A DNA stretch of 64,000 nt from Glandiceps talaboti. Its lineage: Eukaryota; Hemichordata; Enteropneusta; Spengelidae. Every line of letters starts with the position of its first letter. Positions within the stretch are counted from its first letter, which is position 1. Shown here one piece after another: positions 43,239 to 55,325 of this stretch. Both the position numbers and the translations under genes were made by a program. The notes beneath the pieces are model-generated. The model was not told the origin of the DNA and ran no database searches. It saw only the letters and a program-made list of their open reading frames with translations. Where the stretch lies: assembly GCF_964340395.1 (NCBI RefSeq), contig NC_135560.1, positions 9,687,098 through 9,751,097 on the forward strand, in the 5' to 3' direction.

Positions 43239-45634
43239 CAATTAATCGTAACCAAGGGAGGATGAAGCTGTGAAGCATGCTCTCCATCATTAAGTTCAAG
43301 TACGACAAAGATGTAAGGCATATGTCGGCATTGCACCGTGTGGAAAACAGTACTCCAGGCTCTTTTTCAAGTTTCCGATGTAAGTTGAAAAGGGAAAACT
43401 ATCAAAGTCGTAGTGATCCGCGATTTTTAAAAAAAGAACGGTTACTTCATCTAAACCATCACAGTGAATTAATGTTTCTCGTTTTGGGAGCATTTTCAAA
43501 GAAAAAAATCACACAACAAAAAGGTGAGAGTGAAAGAATTCAAAGATCAGTAACCCCCGATACGTGAAGCATCCGGAGCGGATGACAACCTGAATAAACC
43601 AAGCACTAGTTGTAAGATGTAAGGATAAAAGCTTTACTCCTAAGTTGCTATAAAAATGCCGCGAATGGAATTAAAAATAATCTTCATGGTATACTATAAT
43701 TGAGACCTTTCATCTATAGTATTTCCGTTTGCTTATTCAAGATGAATAGAGCTAAAATCCATTTTCGCTCTTGTCAAAAGCCAACGACCCAAACCTGCTC
43801 CTAACAATTTGCCGACATGTTAGAGGTCGGTGTGAATGGGCACAATGGGAGCTCAAGTCATAGAACTTGGAGAGTCATAGAATTTCCTAATAATAACAGT
43901 CATACACGTTATTGATCTGTCCTTTATACTTACACCACAACTAATCAAAGTAACTAAAGATACATTTAATACCCCAAATCCCTTAACATTATTCGTGCCG
44001 CGAACTTCTACATGGTACTACATGGGATTAGCGAAGTGATGCACATCCCTCCGCGGAGCCTCGTTATTTCTGCCTCGTTAATCAAGGGTGGCACTCGCAT
44101 TTCAGCCCTGTGATTACAATGTGAGCCTTATTTATTCAATATTCTATACGATAGAATATATTGCGTCAGCGTAGTATGTACTATACAACAGCTACAAGAC
44201 CACATTTTCTGACACTTAAATGAATCACGTGTTGTTGAAATTCGCAATCCATTATTTGCCCCCATGTTCTCGAACAGTGAATTATGAACTGTTATTTTCG
44301 TCACCTTTTAATCAAAATTGCAATTTCATATTGAACTGGGATTTGGTGAAGTCCAATTATCGTGAACAAAACACGTTGAAAGTATACATATATGTTGAAC
44401 GTATACATATGGAATAATTCATATTAAGATTAGGCGTACTTCTGAATTATTACTTTCACTATCCAATTCTTCCTCTCCCCAAAAATTGCATGCATGTATT
44501 ACGGTGGAGACTGATTACATACTGCGATTTACAGTTGACTTCGAACGACAAAATATTATTATCAAAATTAAGCTCATTTCTAAGGTTTAAAGGAAGGGCA
44601 TCTGAAACACAGGTGATCTTCTTTACAGCTAAATTGTGTATATTTTCATATACCTGCGCTATTTTATACATCACAAAAACTATTCTTAAGGTTTCAGTGT
44701 TAATAATATATATGATGATTGTGTTCATATTTCTTTGATAACAGTGTTACCCAAATCCCTGTTTACATTTCAATCAAAATATCCATATCTGTCGTGCTTC
44801 AAAACACTGCACACGTTGTCCTAAAAATACAATTTTACACCATCATTATATCGACGCATGGTGTTTACAGTTATTCGTCATTGTTTTAAACTTAGTACCC
44901 CTTTCACAAGATGGTAAGTAATCATAACCTAGAAAGGTGTGTTGACAGTTGGTTATTATCGTACATTTATCTATTGTTTGATGGGTTAGATGAGTCGTCA
45001 CATGCATATCAGTGATAACTCAGGAGATCGACGAGAAAGGTAGTTAAACAAGTTTTGATCAACATGACACTTTTATATTCCATGATTATACAACTGCACA
45101 CGTCTGTAGCAGTTTGGGGGTAGAGGCGGTACAACAAATTACGGACATTTTGAAGAACAATTCAAAACTGATGAGGTCTACTGAAAGTATGTTGTTAGAG
45201 TCACGGTGAGCAAATGATCGATGCTGTTTGGCAGAAAACAATGGCAGATGAAAAATGACAAAGAAAGACAAGGGAAAGAAATAGACTGACAGCGTCTAGA
45301 TTAAGTATTCCATCGGGTTTACTTTTCTGTGATTTGTTTCACATGGCTGATTATAGGGCTTACACTTCCGTGTCTATTTAAATGAATTGGTTATATTGGC
45401 AATACAAGACAATTTTTTTTTCGAAGTGGCACATCTAATGGCGGGAACAATGAATTGGAGCTGGGAACGATCTTGAAAATATCCAATAAATAGGCGCCAG
45501 ATACTTGGATATAGCTTTGCTGACTGTTATTATGATCCTATTGACAATAATTGGGACGATTTTTCGATTTACGGACTCGCGTATGAACATATCATAGTTC
45601 ATTATTGTTTCTGCATATCGTAATATATGTTAAA

Positions 45635-45635
<1 letters not shown>
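43235..45635. other. Non-coding stretch in the gene desert
   Basis: No coding exon, RNA gene or mobile element recognised. Confidence 0.5.
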
Positions 45636-45678
<43 letters not shown>

Positions 45679-45746
45679 TAAAAGGGGTGTGGTAGACGAC
45701 AGAGACAGACAGACGGATAGACAGACAGACAGATAGACAGACAAAG
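45636..45746. repeat. Microsatellites (TG)n and (GACA)n
   Basis: About 20 TG units (45636-45677), then, after 20 bases, GACA/GATA tetranucleotides (about 45699-45746). Confidence 0.93.
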
Positions 45747-47931
45747 GCAGACCGAAAATGAGAGAGAGCAAGAGCAGAATATCCTGCCCAGACTCCTTAA
45801 GGTCAAATTCAAGATTGTTTCATTTCGTATACAAACACACTTACAATGTATTGAAATGATTTCATTGCAAATAATACAAATGTCAAAATTCAGGTTTTAA
45901 AAGTATCTGTAGATTTCAATAACTAGATGAATTGTTAAAGAAATGGGACACAAATGTGATATAAAGGTAATATGGTGTAATGGGAACATTGGTGAAGCAA
46001 TTCGTCAGAGCATAATTCGATTTCTCACAACCACATACTAAAGCTCATATATAGTTATATATACGGATATATAAGACAAAAAATATTTTTATTCCATTTA
46101 ACATCTCAAAAGTGCATCCGAACAACAACATCACTGCAGGTGGAAATAAGTAACAAACTGTTACCACGTTATCGCCTCCAGGGCATCAGGGAGTACAAGA
46201 GGACAATTGGAGTTTAAACTAACACGACTATAGTTATCAGCTGTGACGGTCTCTTTACAACAATAGTTTCGAGAGTAAAATATAATACCCATTCCATGGA
46301 GAGAACAAATCTCTTTTTGGAGAAAATTACCCGACTGAACCATAACTTTCCTCTTGTTTCCAGTTGAGCGATACTCTATAAAATTATCTAAAAGCGTCTT
46401 TTACAGTATTTTTGTCGATATTATTGGAAATACTCCAAACTTAACAAACCGAACACAATGCAACTTCCATGGACATTCAATAACACATAATTTGTGAATT
46501 AATGGAAAAATGAAAACGTTTCTCGCGCCACTGACTCTTATCAGATTTTATGGAACGCTAAGGCTTTGATCTTTGGGGCACACGTCCTGTGCTGTCATTG
46601 TGAACATTTCAGTTTCTAGTTTAATGCAATCCTCTGGAGTACCCAATAGATGTCTATATGCCTACAACAAAGGTAGTATTTGCCAACAAGGCAGTAGCCA
46701 TGGTCAATTGTACGTTATATTCGTCCAGTCTTAACTCAAAATAAGCGTCCTTCATTATAAGTTGTTGCATGGCTTCACTGTTTCTTGTAAAGGGGACAGT
46801 GTTTGAAAACTACCTTTTTTCTAGATAATAGTGGCATGGTTGATATTGCTGGAAAAAATAGTGAAAAACCTTTTATTTGTATTTGGATACTCCATAGTTC
46901 AAATGTGTACTTGTGTTGTTAGCAGCTTTCTCCTTCCTATCAAATTGCCTAGATTCAAGCCATGAGTTGCTATGTAAAATACCAATTATTAGGGGAATCG
47001 TTGAAAATTGGACATTTGGTCTTAAGCTTCAATTGCGCTGTTTCCTATTTGCACGATTTTATGGGTATGAATCTTATGGGAAATTGAATTTGATGGAGTT
47101 GGTGATTTGCGTCTACCACAGACAGTAATTTTGTTATCTGCGAGCAATAATTATTCTCAAGTGCAATCATCCTATATGCTACAGCCAAGTGTTCCTGCCA
47201 CAACTATGACATACATTCTCGATGTCGACTTTGGAGTGGTACCGGTAACCTTTGGGGCAGATTTGACGCCTTCTGAATGTTACCGACGCACAGGGGGCAG
47301 AAAAAGAAACAAAACACACGGTTAGAAAACATCTGCTTTATAATGGAAGATGTGCTCTTTCCCGGGAGGGTCCATTAACCCCGGTTCAAGAGAGACCAAA
47401 CCTGTGACAGAAAATACACCTACGGTATAGAATACATCAGTAGGATATCGGTAATTGTAATAGTAGTACTCTAGGTGAGTTGGAAATGGTATGATGAAAT
47501 AAGACATTCTATTCCCAACGTGAATTATTTAGACATACTGGTGATGATAAGTTAAATGTTTAGTCATACAAAAGCATATCAAAGAGAAACTAATATTCCA
47601 CCAAGTAGCCAATGGCATTTTGATATCACGCATTTTGACATCCGATATAAGAACTCATCTTCTTGTAAACAGACCATATATACATGCAACCATGTCGATC
47701 TACACTGTATGGAAACATGTCAGTGACAAACTAAACATGATGACCATGACAGATCTACATTTCTAGTAGTAATTGTTCTGTGACACATTGGTTGTCACTG
47801 CAGTCGCCATGCTGTACATACAGATCAAATTTTCATGCGTGGCTTTATCAGAATTTAACAAACAAGGAATTGCAGTAGTTGGCCAAAATATTTAAACTTT
47901 CAAGTAAATAAATATAACATTACTATTGTGA

Positions 47932-48112
47932 CTCCACTATACTGCACTGCACTGCACCGCGCCACACCACACCACACCACACCACACCACACCACACCAC
48001 ACCACACCACACCACACCACACCACACCACACCACCACAATACTATACTATACTATACTATACTATACTATACTATACTATACTTTACTATACTATACTA
48101 TACTATACTATG
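47932..48112. repeat. Three adjoining pentanucleotide arrays
   Basis: A short CTGCA-type array (about 47942-47957), a pure CCACA array (about 47961-48035) and a pure ATACT array (about 48040-48111) abut one another. All share a 5-base period but not a sequence. Confidence 0.93.
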
Positions 48113-48287
48113 TTGTGAATATACTATATATTGCACTGTAAAATGACGTTTATTGTCTGCGAATTACATCATTCTGTGTTTATGATGGTAACATTATGTG
48201 TAGATATAACTTAATTGTTTGTGGGGTCATCACAATAATACGTGGACTGGCAAATTTCTTTTAATGCTTTATAGCGAAATGATTTCC

Positions 48288-48342
48288 AGGTTCAAGGTCA
48301 ACCTTTTTTTCAGAGGAGCAAATGTCGTGACCCGATTGACCT
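48288..48342. promoter_or_regulatory. Cluster of four nuclear-receptor half-sites (DR1-like and DR3)
   Basis: 48288-48300 reads AGGTTC-A-AGGTCA on the plus strand (DR1 with one half-site off consensus). 48328-48342 on the minus strand reads AGGTCA-ATC-GGGTCA, a strict DR3, the geometry classically bound by VDR/RXR-type heterodimers. The two lie 27 bases apart. Confidence 0.45.
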
Positions 48343-49167
48343 TTTTAACAATAGTAACCTTGGCAAGTTACAAACTGAATTGGAAGCAATAAAGTTTCTA
48401 AATTGACTTTGTGACCGTTTTAACAGATCAGGTGTTTGAACAAAGGCAACGAACATTTGCCGCTATTCTCCATGGAGCGGCACAGATAGACCAACAGGCT
48501 CAAATTGATTAGAAGGGAAATTCCATTTGTCTTGACTTTTTTTTTCCAATGACTGTAGACAATTGAACGTTGGTAGACTTGGATACTTGAATTAAATTAC
48601 GCGGCTGCGTACTTGCCTACGACATACGGCATGTGTCGCTGTGTAAATTGTCACGTTTTATTATTAGTTACATGTTAACTGTTAACATTGAATGTGTAAG
48701 AATAATGGGACAAAATAGAGAGAAATGATGGGTGAGAGCTGAGATGGAGAGCGTGGGGTTAAAAGGTATAACACTGATAACAGAATTTATTGTCTGTATT
48801 GTAACAACTGGTACGGTGGTACAAGTTTATCTTTTAATTTGAGATTAATTTGCCTAAGGTCATCCTGCACATTTGAATTGACAACGCAAGGTAACACTAA
48901 TATTTTTATCATTTTTTATTTCAAAAACTGTGACGTAACTCCCATGTTAAAGTTCCGACCTCAAGTTTGGTTGTGTGAGATTAAAAAAATGACAGTTTAA
49001 CGTCAGTCTTTCTAGCTGGGTATCGCCAACTCTCGCTAAAAATTAAAAAAAAACCTGTTAGCTTTACGAAAATGGTATACAACTGGAGAAAAAGTTATCG
49101 GTATACCAGCAGTACCGTTATCAACAAGATGGTATCGAACGTATTGTATTGTTTATGCGCTAATGAT
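48343..49167. other. Non-coding stretch in the gene desert
   Basis: No coding exon recognised. Confidence 0.5.
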
Positions 49168-49565
49168 ATGTATGGCATTCATATTATTTACAATCGTGTA
49201 TGGCATTCATATTATTTACAATCGTGTATGGCATTCATATTATTTACAATCGTGTATGGCATTGATATTGTCTACAGTCGTGTATGGCATTCATATTATT
49301 TACAATAGTGTATGGCATTCATAGTCTACAATCGTGTATGGCATTCATATTATTTACAATCTTGTATGGCATTCATATTATTTACAATCGTGTATGGCAT
49401 TCATATTGTCTACAGTCGTGTATGGCATTCATATTATTTACACTAGTGATGGCATTCATATTATTTACACTAGTGTATGGCATTCATATTATTTACACTA
49501 GTGTATGCCATTCATATTATTTACACTAGTGTATGGCATTCATGTGTTTACAATCATGTATGGTA
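49168..49565. repeat. 28-bp minisatellite (core TATGGCATTCATATTATTTA)
   Basis: About 14 copies of a 28-base unit: TATGGCATTCATATTATTTA followed by a variable CAATCGTG, CAGTCGTG or CACTAGTG. Copies with CACTAGTG are clustered at the right end, so variants have spread locally. Degenerate traces continue to about 49630. The period differs from a multiple of three, so it is not coding. Confidence 0.93.
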
Positions 49566-50122
49566 GTTCATGTTGTTTATAATCAATCGTGTATGGTATT
49601 TCACTTTGATTACACTTGTGTACAGTACTCCACAGTTCCGCGTTCTCAACAAAAAAATATTGACATCAAGAATTCTTTAAAATCATGACGAATATGTATA
49701 AATATTATGCGTACGTGGTTATATACATCTTATATATAATTTTGATTCGATCACCGAGAACGTGTCACTGGTACATACATTCTCTTCACATCTCACACAT
49801 GGCGAACACAAAATGCGATGTTATGTTTGATTGAAAGCACGTGAAAGACCAAATGCGGTTTGCGTTTTCGGGTAGAAATAAGTGACCGCAAAATCATCTG
49901 CGTTATTGAATTTTAGAAATGGCGAGAACGCAATATAGTCTTCATCGATTATAGCTTCTGTTAACAGATTGTACCATCTGTCGTGTGACAGCTAATACAA
50001 ACTAGATCAATCATCAAAGGTGTCTTATTCTGAATATCTAAAACAATATTTTCCAGTTATTTTTGTCCTGTAAAACATTTGGCATAAAGTGAGACCAGTC
50101 GTTTTGCAAAAGCGTTCTATGG

Positions 50123-50461
50123 TTAAAGTGCCCATATGGATGAGGATTGGGTATTTATTTTGGATTTTTAATTTACAAAACAATTTTATCATTGCTTCCT
50201 ACTTGAAAAAAATCAATGTGAAACAAGTCCGTGTTTGTAACTCAAAAGAATTATTAATGTGTAAAATCTTTGTTATTGTACGTACAATAACAAACTTTTT
50301 ACACACTTTGTAGCTTTCTGCAATTTATTGAGTTAGAAACACAGACTTGGCCAATGTTGTTTCACATTGATCATTTTTCAAGTAGGCCGCCACGATAAAA
50401 TTGTTTTATAAATTAAAAATCCAAAATAAATATCCAATCCTCATCCATATGACCACTTTAA
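50123..50461. mobile_element. Palindromic TTAA-flanked MITE (foldback, 339 bp)
   Basis: Both ends begin TTAAAGTG, then a near-match CCATATGGATGAGGATTGG (left) and its reverse complement CCAATCCTCATCCATATG (right). The arms stay complementary for over 100 bases and meet in a perfect 24-base palindrome centred between 50281 and 50282 (half TTGTTATTGTAC). The flanking TTAA fits a piggyBac-type target site. There is no coding capacity, so it is non-autonomous. A related arm is at 38144-38272. Confidence 0.85.
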
Positions 50462-53400
50462 GTACTTCGATATATCTTGAGCTGTGAATTTCAAGCTTAA
50501 ATACAAAAGCTAGTACACTAGATTTTGTTGTTCCAACGAATATACTTTATATCAAAGGGGAAAATATATGTGATATACGAGAGAGTTTCCTTTTTTATCA
50601 GCTAAACACGCTAACGATGCTTAATTTGAAGAATATTATTTATTACTTTAAAAAATCATGGAGTTGAAACGCGACTATTTTCGTTTCCTCCTTAGCAACA
50701 AAAGTTTATGCGATGCTCGTCGAAATCAGATTAATGTACACCGAGTAGAAATATCAAATCACTTCGTTTCTTACGGTTGTTGCATATTTTTTTCTAACAA
50801 ACTCTGCACGATATTATGAGCAATCTATTATAAATTCACACTTTAGGATTATGTTTAGTTTTTCAAGCAAAGTTTATATGAATGGAAACGTCATTATCCC
50901 TTCAAAATAAATCTACACGGAAAGTATTAACACAAACTTTGTCAGCGTCGCAAACATGTACCAACCAACCATCCACTTCACTTTGCCGAGGTGACTCGGG
51001 GATTGATAGCTGCTACCACGTAGTAAATAAAACATATAGACAATTCACACGTGTGCGCATGCCCTTACCAAACAGTAGTGAAAATCAAAATATTTTCCTA
51101 TTCACGCGAACTGAATCCGATCAATGCGGTAAACGAATAGTACAAGTTGCGATACATAAATCGATTGAAATAACACATATAACGGCCACTAACTGTATTG
51201 CAAAAATATCATATAATATTAACAAAAATCTAGCAACTGTTATGTTTTCAGATATTTTGATAACCCCCAGCTTTATATGCAACCAGGTGACGAGTGTCAG
51301 GCGAGGATCTACTTAAAGGGTTAATACTATGTTAACATTTGCCGACCTTACGTACAATTTCGCACAACTTATGACGATGCCTATGAATTGCATTATAGTG
51401 GAATGATAATTCTGAATAAAGCTGTCCTTTTACTTGCTATTTTATCAAGCCAAATTACTGTCAACGTGTTGATGGTTATAGAGGTAAGAGAGACAGAGCC
51501 TATAGGTCTCAATGGCAATTGCTTATTTGATAGGTATAGTCTCGGTTATGAGTTATTACGACATGTCAATTCTTTCATGCTTTTGAATGATACTCTAAAT
51601 CATTTGCAGTACAGTTTAAACGTTAATCCCCTAATACAATATTGTTAGTGTACGTAACCTAACATAGCTCGTTTACCGTCTGAAATGAGTTTTGCACAGA
51701 GTAAAAACAACGCTTGGGGGGTGGGGGTGGGGGTCAGAATATCCCGTAAAAACCACACCGCCGTAAGTAAAACAACAGCTTTTACAGTCTGTTTGGATAA
51801 TATGTACACACTCACCGTAATTTTGCAACTAGATGGAAAATAACTTTCACACAACGGAGGGTGTTCTTCGCAGCAATGTTTCGTAGTCGCGGTCAACATT
51901 ACAATTCAGGTTGAAAATGTTAATTTAAAGCTTGACTTTGGCTTCTGAGTGGTATTTAATAAGGGTAGGCGTTCCCCTTGTATCTCACAACTAGATGAAG
52001 CTTAACCCAGACGAAGTATAAAGAAGGCAAAAATGTGATAAACCAGTACAATAGTATACAATTTATTATCTATTGCCCTGCCCACACACACACAATATCA
52101 TTCCGTAAATGGCACATTTCAAGATCAGTCTTGTATACATATAAATTAATTAAGTTGATTTGTCACGGCAAAATATATATAAGCTTAAAAACACAAGCAA
52201 CACACTTATTACTCCTTCCAAAAGTCGATTTTTACAAAAATCTTCAACTTTAAATGGACGGCAACGAGTATAAAAAAAAATCCACAACGGTATTAGATTG
52301 TACACAATCTATTGACGGTAGTCAAGGCGTGCTAACTGAAAGGGAAAATAGAACTTCGTACTCTGAAGACATACGTCATTTTCACTCTAAAAATCGTCAA
52401 GACACCCTTTCTGGTTGAAAATAACACGTTGTTTTGAAAAAAGAAAATGTCACTCTATGTTACAAAAATAGCATCTTTTGTGTTGGTTTCAGTTCCAGGG
52501 TTCTTTGAACGTTTTCCTGTTCATTGGTACTATTCGATATTAGCTAAATGACAAAAGGTAAAATCGAACGGCATAAACCAATACACTGGTCTCTAGGAGG
52601 AAGTGGTACTTTCCGCTTATTTGAGCTACCTTGTATTGCGCCCATAAGTTTAATTTCCATCCTTACAGAGAGCTTTTGTTTCCCCTCCGAGTTTAGCAGT
52701 TATGCAACGCCTCAACGTCAACGCTCTATGCGCTCGTATTCTTGTTTCTATGTGAAAATCAATTTTTTTGCTTTTATGAAATTGCACAGCAACTCTGAAA
52801 TGTCCACAAAGGAAGCACCCGATGACAAACACGACTTAAATTATGGAACTCGGGTAGAAAAATGTTTGATTCAGTACAAAATATTTACAGTAGCACCATG
52901 CCATATTTACTCAGCAGTAAGTGACAGGCAAGCAACCAAATGCAACAAAATGTTACTCAGAATGCAACATGATTAGGTTTATTTGAGGTAGATTTTCATT
53001 TCCCCTTTCTAGTAATATGACTCCCGCTCTCAATAAGATCAATTCACCAAACTATTGACAGGGTCTTGAGGTTTCGACAATCTAAATTATTGAGTAAATC
53101 TTCTTCACCTTATGCCTATTGCTAGGCGATGAGCAGGGCTACTTTAAGCTTTTGTGAAAGCTGTACGCCATGCTGCTGTATCTAAGAGAAAACTCTTGGC
53201 GTGTGTGCCAACAACTTCCGACGAGGCGTACGAGAAACCAACCCATAGTATGTAGTAATAATTCTGCAATTTCATTACCTTCCTTAGGATGTCAATTTAT
53301 ATTCACTACCATGGAGAGATATTGTCCTGATGCATACACCACAAAGACTCTTAAAAGGCTTGGTTTCTATGTCTGGATTGGCTTAGTCACAATCAGACGA

Positions 53401-53599
53401 AAATTAAAATGAATGTGTAAGCTTGCTTTCCAAACACTCACACTGAAAATACACAATAGTGGTACAAAGTTTATAATGTATTCTTTGCTATCAGCTTGTT
53501 TGATACTGGAAGATTGCACTTTTTCTACTTCTCAAAGCATAATTTAATATGAAATTAATAGTATTGAATTCCTGAAATCTCATGGAACCTTACTATTTA
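50462..53599. other. Non-coding stretch and 3' flank of the RCC1-like gene
   Basis: No coding exon recognised. It includes a G-rich run with three long G-tracts at about 51715-51734. ATTAAA on the minus strand at 53548-53543, about 55 bases past the stop codon, is a possible polyadenylation signal. Confidence 0.4.
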
Positions 53600-54736
53600 C
53601 TAACTCTTTAAAATCTTCTTTGAAATTTCAAAAGTTGTCTTCCTTGCTCTCCACGAGCTTGCTGACGAAAACATGGGTGGTTTCTTGGAGTCTGATTCAT
53701 CTCTACCCTTCTGGGCAGGAGGAGAAGCCGTCACACTTTCGTGTCGTTGGCAAGTTGCCTTTCCTTCAACTGTAAAGCCTAGGTTTCGTTTTGTGGCATG
53801 TTCTGGTGAAGGATTCACCTGGCTGTGAGTAGCTTTACCAAAGAATGTGTGAGCTCTTGTCATCTGTGGACGGTTTGGTTTATGGTAACTAAATGACTGC
53901 TCATATGAGTCTCGATCATCAAAAGATGAGTATCCTCTTAACACATTCATTCTCTTTGGTCTGTTAAGATGTGGAGGAGGATTTTCAGGAGGCAGTTGGG
54001 GGGATTGTTTTTTCTTACTAAGTTGTATGGGCATATGTTTGTTGATGACATATTTGTCATTTTTATCAAATGCTAAATCAACATTGGTAAGCGTAGTTGG
54101 CTCTCTAGGTAAATGGAACTTTTCAGCTGCACTCTCACTGAACTGGACGGTCTGCATAACAGGCATCTCTCCATGAAATGTTTTAGATCTGGTCATATAG
54201 GGATTTACAGGGCGGTTTGGCGGAGGTCCTGGCCTTGTCATGGAAGGTTTGGATGATTTTGGTGGCATTGGCAATGACTTGCTCTCAGAATTAGATGGAG
54301 TTTTTGCCTCTTTCATATCAATAACCCACATCTTCAGTGGTTCCTCTTGAATTTCTTCCTCATTGCTTTCTAGCTTTGCTGTTTCTAGCCCCATCTCTAT
54401 GGCATTTACACTCTCGTTATCATTAGATGGCTCTACCACCATGTCCATATTAATCACACTCTGCCCATCATCAGTGAGTAGAGTTTTGCTCTTTTTGGGG
54501 ACATCATCTACACTTGTTTGTGAATGTATCCTCTTTGGTGAGATGTCTGGAATAGGTGTGGTCTCTCTGGGAGTAACAAGAGGTGTCATCAGCTCTGGTG
54601 GCAAAGGTGTTGGTGCATAGAACTGCTCCAGAGTCAGTTTAGTTTTACTTCTGTATTTCATGAACTCAGGCGGTAAATCCATACAATCTTCATCAGAAAG
54701 GTCACTGGGACACTCCTGATCGCTGCCGATCTCTGT
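53600..54736 (-). CDS. RCC1-repeat gene, terminal coding exon (Pro/Ser-rich tail)
   Basis: Terminal coding exon of an RCC1-domain gene I cannot name. The acceptor AG is at 54738-54737 after a T/C-rich tract, the exon begins in phase 0 with TEIGSDQECPSDLSDEDCMD, and the stop TAG is at 53602-53600. The 378 residues look intrinsically disordered. They comprise an acidic start, SKTKLTLEQFY, Ser/Pro-rich stretches with TP and SP sites, and two related motifs, NPYMTRSKTFHGE and PQMTRAHTFFGK. They also contain a basic RPKRMN and a basic C-terminus SSWRARKTTFEISKKILKS. No catalytic motif is seen. The long open frame, good splice site and matching phase with the upstream exon make it a real gene. RPGR-type proteins are one family with an RCC1 domain followed by an acidic tail, but I see no diagnostic match. 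Confidence 0.85.
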   Translation of the reverse strand, partial: TEIGSDQECPSDLSDEDCMDLPPEFMKYRSKTKLTLEQFYAPTPLPPELMTPLVTPRETTPIPDISPKRIHSQTSVDDVPKKSKTLLTDDGQSVINMDMVVEPSNDNESVNAIEMGLETAKLESNEEEIQEEPLKMWVIDMKEAKTPSNSESKSLPMPPKSSKPSMTRPGPPPNRPVNPYMTRSKTFHGEMPVMQTVQFSESAAEKFHLPREPTTLTNVDLAFDKNDKYVINKHMPIQLSKKKQSPQLPPENPPPHLNRPKRMNVLRGYSSFDDRDSYEQSFSYHKPNRPQMTRAHTFFGKATHSQVNPSPEHATKRNLGFTVEGKATCQRHESVTASPPAQKGRDESDSKKPPMFSSASSWRARKTTFEISKKILKS

Positions 54737-55191
54737 CTGTGGAATAAAAGTAGTCAATGACATTTACAAAACTGTTATTTCCCCTAGAGGAACAGCAATA
54801 CTACATAACTACTTTGCTGTGTTTGTGTCTGGAGCATGAGGTTATCTGGGATAGCAGGGCAGTTAAAGATCAATAGATATGGCTAAACAGTACCATCACT
54901 ATTGATCATCATACTCATATTTACACAAAAGGGTTACACAAAGCTCTACTGTGTGATGCTGAGACAGATTTATGGGGTCAGTTGATGTGTTGAACTTATC
55001 CAATGTATTGGTTAACCTTTGTTTTGTATCTACTAAATGGAGATTTTTATTAGAGATACTCATCGCCAGGTAATCACAAAGTAAGTCAGGTTTAAAGAAG
55101 CTGTGAAATGATTTTTACAAAATTTAAAGGGAGAAAAGATATAATAAGTATATACCTGTCTGAACAGGTCTGATAGGGACAGACACCTTAC
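54737..55191 (-). other. Intron of the RCC1-repeat gene (455 bp)
   Basis: Phase-0 intron. The donor GTAAGG begins at 55191 and the acceptor AG is at 54738-54737. No further exon seen within. Confidence 0.75.
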
Positions 55192-55325
55192 CTCTAAGTC
55201 CGATTGCTGAGATCTTTCATCGCCTACATCGACATGGTCTCCCTTCTCTATCTCAGTACTTTTGACTTCATCTTCGTCCTCCCCTAGCTCTTCTAAATCA
55301 GTATCGTTGTCGCTGGGTTTCCAAT
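55192..55325 (-). CDS. RCC1-repeat gene, acidic linker exon
   Basis: 134-base exon with acceptor CACAG before 55325 and donor GTAAGG after 55192. Its first two bases (AT) complete an Asp codon with the last G of the upstream RCC1 exon. The 44 following codons read WKPSDNDTDLEELGEDEDEV, then KSTEIEKGDHVDVGDERSQQ, then SDLE: strongly acidic and presumably a flexible linker between the propeller and the tail. It ends on a codon boundary, which matches the phase-0 start of the terminal exon. The agreement of phase at both ends is the main support, since the sequence itself is low complexity. Confidence 0.75.

Noticed and set aside
51715-51734. G-quadruplex candidate
   Set aside because: Only three separate long G-tracts with one-base loops. 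A quadruplex is possible but no context suggests a role.
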